Origin: Pseudobdellovibrionaceae bacterium | GTDB taxonomy: Bacteria; Bdellovibrionota; Bdellovibrionia; Bdellovibrionales; JAMPXM01 | Direction: 5' to 3' | Assembly (NCBI GenBank): GCA_021463345.1 | Contig: JAJTYM010000031.1 | Span: forward strand, 1 to 45,372 | Length of the DNA: 45,372 nucleotides | Shown here: positions 31,222-38,392 of the stretch, piece by piece | Layout of the letters: the number at the start of each line of letters is the position of its first letter | Numbering within the stretch: the stretch's first letter is position 1 | Notes under the pieces: generated by a model | The model's database searches: none | Told to the model about the DNA's origin: nothing | What the model saw: only the letters and a program-made list of their open reading frames with translations | Translations under genes and position numbers: made by a program

Positions 31222-31985
31222 TGGAGTCCGGCCACCCGCGCCACCCATCGTTCGGGTTGGAGTGGGAGTTCGTCCCCGGCCGCGACCCCGCCGAGGATTT
31301 CGCGATGGCGCGCGAATTCGAACGCTCAGGCTTTTCGCATTGGAGTCTGCGCCTGGAGACGCATCTGAAGTACGGCGGACCGCTCAACGCGTTTCTCGAG
31401 GAACGCGGCCGTCGCGCCCAGGTGAGGTTTTTTTCGGACTATTTGCCGGTCGCGCCGGCGTCGGATTGGGAGACCGTTCATCGGCTCGCCACGGTCGCGC
31501 TTCTCGATCGATCCGGCCCCGCGCGCCTCACGTGTCGACGTCTGTTGCCGCAGATCCCTGCGCCGCTTTCGGTTCTCGATGAATTGCTCGCTCGACTGCC
31601 GGTTTCCACGGAGGTCAACTTGCTCGCCGCGACGCCCGCGGCGTTCGATCTCGTGCGGCGCTCAGGTGAGGTTTCGGCGACGGTGGCGCCATCCGCGTCC
31701 GCGGGCGGAGTCGCTCGGGGGAACGCGTGGGTCGAGCGGATCGCCGATGACGACGCCGATTTGATCACGGAGATCCGCGTGGATCCCCTGGAAGACGGGT
31801 TTTCGATCGATGCCGCCGCGGCCGGGATCCGCCGTGTGCTGGAATCGTCGCGAGGCACCGAGTCGCTCGACGTCACCTTTGGGTTGCCGGTCGACTCCGA
31901 GCGGATGAGGGAGGCGGGTCGTCGGGCGGAACTGGTCCGTGACCGCGTGCTGTCGGGCGCCGTGGGGTCGGTGGCAGGTCGGTGA
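31218..31985 (+). CDS. unknown protein coupled to SRPBCC and HvfC-like genes
   Basis: A 255-residue soluble protein without signal peptide. It begins PSFGLEWEFVPGRDPAEDFA and contains HWSLRLETHLKYGGPLNAFL, then VSTEVNLLAATPAAFDLV. The alternating strand and helix pattern suggests an alpha/beta barrel. The WSLRLETH-GGP-x-LE arrangement loosely recalls the ENxxGGPxxxLE region of DUF692 (HvfB/MbnB) TIM-barrel enzymes, and the downstream neighbour resembles their usual partner, but the metal-binding His/Asp set is not evident. The assignment is speculative; treat as unknown. Confidence 0.55.
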   Translation: MMESGHPRHPSFGLEWEFVPGRDPAEDFAMAREFERSGFSHWSLRLETHLKYGGPLNAFLEERGRRAQVRFFSDYLPVAPASDWETVHRLATVALLDRSGPARLTCRRLLPQIPAPLSVLDELLARLPVSTEVNLLAATPAAFDLVRRSGEVSATVAPSASAGGVARGNAWVERIADDDADLITEIRVDPLEDGFSIDAAAAGIRRVLESSRGTESLDVTFGLPVDSERMREAGRRAELVRDRVLSGAVGSVAGR

Positions 31986-32024
31986 AACGGTCAGTCGAAC
32001 GGCCAGCGGCGCGGTGGAGAATGG

Positions 32025-32753
32025 ATGGGTGGTGGTGTGACCGAATTGATCGGCGAAGATCGGAACGGATTCGTCGCCGCCAAACGTGATTTCGCGTCGT
32101 TGTTCCCGCGGTTGAGCGAAAACGCGGGGCCGGAGTTGCGTGCGGCGTGGCTGCACGCCTTCCTCGATGACTTTCCCTCGCGGGACTGGGAACGGTTGGA
32201 GCGTTTTCGCGCGTTCCCTTTGTTTCTGCGCAATGAAAAGCGTTTGGGCCGCCTGCCGGCCGCCCATTGGGTCGATATGGCGCTTTGGGAGTGGGCCGCG
32301 TTCTCGGCCCTCTACAGTCCGGCCGATGAAACACGCGACCGGCGTTCGCTCCAGACGGGCGAATACGCCCTGAACCCCACGGCGCAGATCCTCAGGCTTG
32401 AGCACGATCTCGATGCCTGGTTCGCGAAGGTCGACTCGGGCGGCTCCGCGAGCGAGTGGCCCCGGCCGAGCCGGCAAATGGTTTTTTTGTTTCGCGCCTG
32501 GGATCCGTCGACGGGATTCCGCGTCCGTCGCCACGTCGCTGATCCATCGACCGCGGCGGTGATCGACCCTTTGCTCGAGAACGGCCGCTTGCTCGAGGGT
32601 CGTCTGCTCGCGGAGATCCACGAACATCACGGCCTCGTACGCGCCGCCCGATCGAACGTGTGGCTGGAAAAGCTGCGCAGTCTGGCTGAAGAGCAGCTTC
32701 TGCTGGCCGGTGCCTGGGACGAGCCGCCCGTCGGCCACGAGCGGCGGGCCTGA
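32025..32753 (+). CDS. HvfC/DUF2063-like protein
   Basis: A 242-residue soluble protein. The central and C-terminal parts match the layout of HvfC (DUF2063 plus C-terminal domain) proteins: HWVDMALWEWAAFSALYSPA at the position of the PYLxDLAxLEWAxxxA helix, then YALNPTAQILRLEHDLDAWF at the LxPxxxLLxxxYxxxxxW segment, then MVFLFRAWDPSTGF and AAVIDPLLENGRLLEG. HvfC proteins partner DUF692 oxidases in modifying peptide natural products; no precursor peptide was found here. ATG 32025 has GGAG about six bases upstream and follows the previous stop by 39 bases. Confidence 0.5.
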   Translation: MGGGVTELIGEDRNGFVAAKRDFASLFPRLSENAGPELRAAWLHAFLDDFPSRDWERLERFRAFPLFLRNEKRLGRLPAAHWVDMALWEWAAFSALYSPADETRDRRSLQTGEYALNPTAQILRLEHDLDAWFAKVDSGGSASEWPRPSRQMVFLFRAWDPSTGFRVRRHVADPSTAAVIDPLLENGRLLEGRLLAEIHEHHGLVRAARSNVWLEKLRSLAEEQLLLAGAWDEPPVGHERRA

Positions 32754-32927
32754 GAACGGGTGCCTGCCGGAGGGTATGGCGGCGAACGGTTCCCGCGATC
32801 CATTTCCGGAGCCAAGGCCCGGGGCCCTCAAGTTTTGGGAAACGCCAGGGGAGGTTTTCAAAAGCAGTCGCCCTCCTCTGCTTGAAATGTACTAAAATTC
32901 ATTTAGTGATATAAGTCGGCTCGCGCC

Positions 32928-33871
32928 ATGGTCAGTTCGAGCAGCATGCAAACCCTCGGGGCGATCCGGTGCGCGCGCCTTTCGAAAATTGAGGGGGTCC
33001 TCTCTTCGGTTTTTTATGATTCCACTTTCAAGGCGAAGTGCTCGTCGTCGGGTCTGACTCGGGTCGAACTGCCGGGGCTGGGTGGGGACGTCTGGCGCTT
33101 TGAGATCGTCCCAAACCAAGACCTCTCGTTCCATATCATCAAGTGGTTGACCCTCGCCAGCACCATGCTGCTTTTGTGCGCGATGTACCGAATGTCGCGT
33201 GGGATGCTCGCTTCGCAAGAGCGCGCGATCGAGTCCGTCGAAGCGAAGCGAAGCGCTTTTTCTTGGAGCAGCTGACGGAGCAGGCCCGGCACGACGTGGC
33301 TTCATCGATCTCGGCTTTGAAAGGCATAGCTGATTGCGCTCCTCTTGAGCCAGATGTGAAGGAATTTCTGCAGCAAGCCGTGAGTCGCACCTCCACGATT
33401 TTTCAAGGGCTTCTGCGGCCTGGCAGCAGGCCTCAGGCTTTTCTTCTGGGTATTGAACTTAAAAAGTTGGTGTACGAAAAAGTTTTGTCGAAGTCCGATT
33501 TTCCTCGAGTCCGAATTGAATCGCATGACTTCTTGTTCCATCTGGATAGAAGGGAATTCGGTCGAATGATCTCGAATCTTCTTGAAAACGCCTGCGAAGC
33601 GGGGGCCTCGGTGATCGAGATCCGCGTGAAGCGCTCCCCCGCGGCCGTGCAACTGGTCATTGCGGACGATGGAAGGCCCATTCCCGGTTCGGTGAAGGCC
33701 GATCTCGGGGTTCGTGGCAACACCTCCGATAAAACGGCCGGATCCGACCTTTGCCCCTACCACGCATTTCAATTTATGCGGTCCATTGGCGGAGCGCTTG
33801 AGATCGTCGAGACCGGGAAAGACAAGTTTCAACTGACGTTCCCGGAGCGTGACGTGCTCCGAAGCGGCTGA
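32928..33871 (+). pseudogene. sensor histidine kinase split by a +5 frameshift
   Basis: Two overlapping frames form one kinase. The first, from ATG 32928, has a short sensor part, a membrane helix (WLTLASTMLLLCAMYRMS) and a linker helix ending SVEAKR, then runs into TGA at 33273-33275. The second frame resumes as EAKRFFLEQLTEQARHDVAS (H-box with His), followed by MISNLLENACEAGAS (N-box) and LVIADDGRPIPGS (G1). Removing one of three GAAGC copies at 33240-33254 restores a continuous frame (VEAKRFFLEQ). The N-terminal part lacks a first membrane helix, so it may also be 5'-truncated. It could be a decaying gene, a phase-variable gene, or a sequencing error. Confidence 0.75.
33240..33254 (+). repeat. 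three tandem copies of GAAGC causing the kinase frameshift
   Basis: GAAGCGAAGCGAAGCGC at 33240-33256. A five-base unit changes frame with each gain or loss. With two copies the kinase reads through; with the three present here it terminates 18-20 bases later. This is the arrangement of slipped-strand contingency repeats, although three units is few. Confidence 0.7.
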
Positions 33872-34116
33872 AGGGAGGGGCGGGGCAGTTTTTTTGACCT
33901 GCCGCCGCCGCGAATTCAAATGTTCAATGGCATGGTTATTTTGGTTTGAGTGTGTGGGTATTCTCAAGTCACGAAGCTGGTGAATTGTTCGTCAAAATGC
34001 CTTTCGATGGCGAACCAACTTCTATCAGATCAAATAAATCGAGCTAACGGTGTTCAGTCGGTAGGCGCGGATCGTGCTTTGCTCTCCCGTCGATGTTGTG
34101 GTCAGAGACGCGCGGT

Positions 34117-36099
34117 TCAAAGGCGCCGCCCGCGGTCGCGTTCCAGGCGTTTGGCGCCGAGGTCTTGGAGTTGCGCGCCGAAATTGAGGTTCCGACTCAC
34201 GAGGGTGCGGAACGAGGCCGCTCCTAATCTCAGGAACACGCATTCCTCGCGCGCCTGCACCGTCGCTGTGCGCGGTGAGTTCCAGATCAAGCCGATCTCG
34301 CCGAGCACGTCGCCTTGGACCGCGTCAGGTCGTGGAGCCCCTGATACGTTCACCGCGGCGGCCCCTTGCACAAGCAGCCAGAGCGAGTCCGACGGCTCGC
34401 CTTCGCGCATGATCGGATGGCGGGGAGGGACCGTGACGGCTTCCGAGAAGTTGAGCACATGGAGGATCGCTTCTGACGGCAGGGACCGAAAGAGCGAGTG
34501 GTCTGAGAGCACCTGGCTCGCCCAGATTTTCTTGCGGAACACGTCGTGGCTCGCGGCGCTTTCGTTCGGGCGGAAAGCCGCGGGCCGCTGGATTTGAACG
34601 AGCACGGCGCGCTCGAGAGCCACGATGTCGGCCGTGCGCTCCTGGTCGAGGAAGAAGCCCGCCTCGCCGAAGACGCTCCCCGGCCCCAGGCGGAGGAGGA
34701 GCTCTGTCCCGCGCGTCTCTGGATCGCGCCGGTAGACGCCGACCTGGCCGCTGATGAGGAGATAGAGCTCGGTCGTGCGGCTGCCTTGGCGGACGATTCG
34801 GTCTCCCGCGAGCGAAGTCATCAGGCGAGCTGCGCCGCTCAAGGGCTCACGCAATTCTGCGGGCAGGGATTGGAACAGCGGGTGTTTGTCGAGAGCGATC
34901 TGGATCCGGCGCAGGTCGCCTCTTTGGCGGCCATGGCGCAGCCGAGCCCAGACGGCCTCGGCCCGGTCGCGGACCGGTTCGAAAAGTTCGAGATCATCGG
35001 CGAGGGATTCCACGGCCGAGAGCAGATCGCTGATGAGCAGGATCGCCCACGCGAGCTGAATCAGCGCGAGGAGCGCCGCGAGAACCCCGCCAAGACGGAA
35101 GACGGGGAACGGGGGGAGCGCGAGCCGCAGCGCTTCGATCGTGGCTTCGGCGATGAATCCGAAACAGGCGCAAAGGCCGATGATGGCGGCCGCGACGAAC
35201 GCGCCATTCATCGTCGCGTCCGCGCCGGCCCCACGCATCCTGCCGCGCTTCATCAGCTCGGCGCGCGCCAAGCTCAAGGGGCCGCGCAGACCTGGGAACA
35301 GCGTCAGACTGACGAGAATCAACGTCAGATTCTCCAGGAAATCCAGGGCCGCGGGCCCGCCGACGCGACCGATCGCGATGTTCGCGCCGGCTTTGGCGGC
35401 GAAGAAAGGCAGGAGAAAGCTCATCGCCGTTGCGAGAGCCAGAGCTCCGACCGGCCTGGATTGGAACGGGCGCGCGTCGGTTTCAAGGTGCGGCCCCAGA
35501 GGCGAGACCCTCCCGCCGAAGCGCGCGTCACCGTGGCCGGCGAGTTGATCCAACAACCAGAAGAGCAGGGATTGAAGGCTCAGCAAAGCCCCCGGGGTGA
35601 GCAGGATGAACAGGACGAAGCGCGGTGTCCCACTGAGCGCCTGCTGAGCGGACGGGAGCAGCAGAAATATCCAGAGAGCCAGCGTCGCCGCGGCGGCGGT
35701 GAAGACGGGGTACCCGTCCGCCTGCCGGGACGGGCGCGCGCGGGCGAAGGCCGTGAGCAAGGAAGGTTCCCGCAACGGAGGTTGTTGCCAGGCCTCGATG
35801 TAGGGTCGCAGGTCGCCGGAGTTGCTGATGCAGTTGCCGTGGTAAAGGGCGAGGACCGTGGTTTTCAGCAGCCGGTAGTCGACGACTTGGCCGCGAGCGA
35901 GATGATCGAGGATGAGCGTCTCGAGATCGGTGACCCGGCTGAACGCCTGGAGATAGGCTTCGGCGCGGGAGGGCAGGGTCGCGCGCCCTTGACCGTCGCG
36001 CGTGCGGTAGGTGAGCGTGTCAACCGCGCGCTCGACCGAACCTGGGCGGATCTGGATCGGAATGGATTCGAGGTAGGGCTGGCTGTCGGGCGTTCTCAT
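34117..36099 (-). CDS. membrane protein with two C-terminal cyclic-nucleotide-binding domains
   Basis: A 660-residue protein. After a soluble N-terminus of about 130 residues come five or six hydrophobic segments (AAATLALWIFLLLPSAQQAL, FVLFILLTPGALLSLQSLLF, ALALATAMSFLLPFFAA, GAFVAAAIIGLCACFGFIAE, LGGVLAALLALIQLAWAILL). Two tandem cNMP-binding beta-rolls follow (about 415-540 and 550-655), with GPGSVFGEAGFFLDQERTAD and GDVLGEIGLIWNSPRTATVQ as the phosphate-binding cassettes. The R-T-A element is seen in both. There is no pore motif or enzyme signature. The start at 36099 is the first Met of the clear coding region. A nucleotide cyclase is encoded immediately upstream (88-base gap), a natural ligand source. 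Confidence 0.78.
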   Translation of the reverse strand: MRTPDSQPYLESIPIQIRPGSVERAVDTLTYRTRDGQGRATLPSRAEAYLQAFSRVTDLETLILDHLARGQVVDYRLLKTTVLALYHGNCISNSGDLRPYIEAWQQPPLREPSLLTAFARARPSRQADGYPVFTAAAATLALWIFLLLPSAQQALSGTPRFVLFILLTPGALLSLQSLLFWLLDQLAGHGDARFGGRVSPLGPHLETDARPFQSRPVGALALATAMSFLLPFFAAKAGANIAIGRVGGPAALDFLENLTLILVSLTLFPGLRGPLSLARAELMKRGRMRGAGADATMNGAFVAAAIIGLCACFGFIAEATIEALRLALPPFPVFRLGGVLAALLALIQLAWAILLISDLLSAVESLADDLELFEPVRDRAEAVWARLRHGRQRGDLRRIQIALDKHPLFQSLPAELREPLSGAARLMTSLAGDRIVRQGSRTTELYLLISGQVGVYRRDPETRGTELLLRLGPGSVFGEAGFFLDQERTADIVALERAVLVQIQRPAAFRPNESAASHDVFRKKIWASQVLSDHSLFRSLPSEAILHVLNFSEAVTVPPRHPIMREGEPSDSLWLLVQGAAAVNVSGAPRPDAVQGDVLGEIGLIWNSPRTATVQAREECVFLRLGAASFRTLVSRNLNFGAQLQDLGAKRLERDRGRRL

Positions 36100-36187
36100 G
36101 GCGCCGCGTCCGATGTTTTGGCTCCCATTTGTCGCCCCCCATGCGCCGCCTTCGTGCAGGCCGTTTTCGCCCGATCCGCGCCGAACA

Positions 36188-38392
36188 TCAGGCCGCGGTC
36201 GATCCGGCGTCGTTCCTCCTGTTGCCGGTGGCTTTGTCGGGAGTCGCCGCGGCATCGGTTTCCGGCTTTAAAAAGAAGCGTTCGATTTCAGTTTTCACGT
36301 TCGCGTCGGCGGAATCAAAATAATAGGCTTCGATTGCTTCCCGCGTCGCGCGGTCTTTGGTTTTGCGCGCGGCGATCAGGGCCTGTCGACGGATCATCTC
36401 GTTGGAGTTGACGATGAACTGACGGACTTGGGTGACCAGCGTTTGGAATCCGGACTGGGTCTCGTAATGGACCGGATTGCGCGCGCGGTGGAACTTGGCG
36501 AGTTCACCGATCACGTACAGGGAGCTCGCGATCCAGAGCGGATCGGGCGAGTTGAGCATCCGCGCGATCTGTTTCACGATCGGTCGTCTCAGGCCCTTCA
36601 GACCCTCTTTGACGAGGGCGTTGGCGACGACGCGGTTGTCTTTCGACGTGAGCAGCTTGGCGAAGATGACGTCCTCGTCGAGCGAGGCGAAAGCGGAGAA
36701 CACAGCGAGGCTGTTGGCGACCACGCGTCGGTCGCCGAAAGCGAGGCAAGTTTTGAAAACCGGCCGCAAATGCGAGTCGAACGCCTCCGCGTCCAGCAGG
36801 TGCATGCCGAGCGACAGGCAGCTTGAGAGCCGGAACAGATCGTGTTCGCCCCGATCGGCGCTCTCGCAGTTGTGAAGCAACGAATCCAAAAGACGCCGGT
36901 AAGATTGGATGAGCTCGGGCGCTGCGCGCGGCACCTTGAAATCCCTGAGGCGACGGCAGATGCACAGGAAGAGTTTGATGTCCACGGCACGCGCGTTTTC
37001 ACGCATGAAATCCAGGATAGAGACGAGATGGTGGTCCATGCGGAATGAATTGAGGTGGTCCGCGATTTCCGGCCGGAGCTGTGCAAAAGCATCTTTGAGA
37101 CCCATGTGCGTAACATAAGAGTGCAAATGACGACGTCGTACGAGCCCTTTCAGGGTAACGGTTTTTTGCGAGCGGCTTTCGACGAGGTGAGAGGCTCGCC
37201 GCGCGATATCCGCGTCGTAATAGATGACGTTGTTTTCCTTTTCGCTGATCTGCGCGAGGATCCGCACGGTTTCTATCAGGATGCCGCCGGCGAGGGAAAA
37301 GCCGGTGACCTGCGGCCCGAAGCGCAGGCGGCCGTGCGCGAGGGCCGACTTGACGCGGAAATTGTAGCCATGCTCGCGCGCGACGCGCGCGTCGATACGG
37401 ACGGCGGCGTCGTTGATGTCGCGCAGAGCCGCCAGCGCGATGGCGGCCGAGTTCTCCTGTTCTTCGTCCTTGAAATAGAAGATCACCTCGTCGCCGACGA
37501 ATTCGTAAACGTACCCGCGGTAACGGGAAACGATCTCGGTGACTTCCTCGAAAAAGAGGTTGATCACGCCCATGAAATCCTCGACCGGATACGTTGAGAA
37601 GATGTGCGAGAAGTTGTTCACGTCGACGCGCGCGAGCGTGCAGTCGAATTCATAGGGCGGCTCGCGGCCCGAAGTCAGTTCCGAATTGAGCGCGGGCAGG
37701 ACTTGGTTGCGCAGCTGGCGGTTCTGCGCTTCGAGTTCGGCGAGGCTCAGGTTCATCGTTTCCATGGATTTGAGCAGGGTTTCGCCTTCACCGGAACGGG
37801 ACCTGACATCCTTCAGCGCGCGCCAGTTGCCGGAACGGACGGCGAGGATGAGGACGGCGATGTCCCTGGTGAAGTACGAGAACACGAAGCCGACCATGAA
37901 CAGGACGATGACGACGTCGCGCAGGATCAAATACTTGTCGGTCTCGAGCGTCTTCCAGAACGCGACTTCGGTGAGGTCGAGGCTCGCGACCCGTACCCGG
38001 TAGCCCTGGGTGTCGAACTCGAGGTACGTCGTATCGTCGGCGTAGAGGATGTGGGATCTGCGGGTGAAGGAGAGGGATGGGAGGATCCGTCCGGGATCGA
38101 TGGCGACGACCGTTTCGCCTTCGGGACCGACGATCTCGATGGCGCTGAAGCGGTTGAACCCGAAGTCGCTCTCCAGCCTGTCTTTGAGCTGCTGGATCTC
38201 GTTGTTTTGGATGAAGAGTTTGGTCTCTTGCGCGATGTTGACGAGATCGGTTTCCCGCGCCTTGTTGTACTGTTTGGCGAGCCGGTTCGACTGGGCGAAG
38301 ATCGAGATGATCGACCAAGACGGGTACAGGACCACGAGCGCGAGCGCGGCCGTCAGCAGGAACGGTCTACGCGAGCGCGGCCGGTTCCTCAT
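36188..38392 (-). CDS. membrane-bound class III adenylate/guanylate cyclase with HEAT-like C-terminus
   Basis: A 734-residue protein. Membrane helices at about 11-33 and 157-175 enclose a roughly 120-residue periplasmic sensor; a coiled linker leads to a class III cyclase domain (about 250-430). The two metal aspartates are present: D257 in RVDVNNFSHIF and D301 in FVGDEVIFYF. VKSALAHGRLRFG is the conserved late strand. Residues about 440-700 are helical repeats resembling HEAT or Armadillo units (DRRVVANSLAVFSAFASLDE, NRVVANALVKEGLKGLRRP, RRQALIAARKTKDRATREA). The start overlaps the stop of the upstream secreted protease-like gene (ATGA). ATP or GTP specificity cannot be read safely. Confidence 0.85.
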   Translation of the reverse strand: MRNRPRSRRPFLLTAALALVVLYPSWSIISIFAQSNRLAKQYNKARETDLVNIAQETKLFIQNNEIQQLKDRLESDFGFNRFSAIEIVGPEGETVVAIDPGRILPSLSFTRRSHILYADDTTYLEFDTQGYRVRVASLDLTEVAFWKTLETDKYLILRDVVIVLFMVGFVFSYFTRDIAVLILAVRSGNWRALKDVRSRSGEGETLLKSMETMNLSLAELEAQNRQLRNQVLPALNSELTSGREPPYEFDCTLARVDVNNFSHIFSTYPVEDFMGVINLFFEEVTEIVSRYRGYVYEFVGDEVIFYFKDEEQENSAAIALAALRDINDAAVRIDARVAREHGYNFRVKSALAHGRLRFGPQVTGFSLAGGILIETVRILAQISEKENNVIYYDADIARRASHLVESRSQKTVTLKGLVRRRHLHSYVTHMGLKDAFAQLRPEIADHLNSFRMDHHLVSILDFMRENARAVDIKLFLCICRRLRDFKVPRAAPELIQSYRRLLDSLLHNCESADRGEHDLFRLSSCLSLGMHLLDAEAFDSHLRPVFKTCLAFGDRRVVANSLAVFSAFASLDEDVIFAKLLTSKDNRVVANALVKEGLKGLRRPIVKQIARMLNSPDPLWIASSLYVIGELAKFHRARNPVHYETQSGFQTLVTQVRQFIVNSNEMIRRQALIAARKTKDRATREAIEAYYFDSADANVKTEIERFFLKPETDAAATPDKATGNRRNDAGSTAA

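Noticed and set aside
34546-36411. Plus-strand open frame of 621 codons
   Set aside because: Antisense to the membrane protein with two cNMP-binding domains; composition is dominated by Glu/Arg/Gln as expected from mirror reading.
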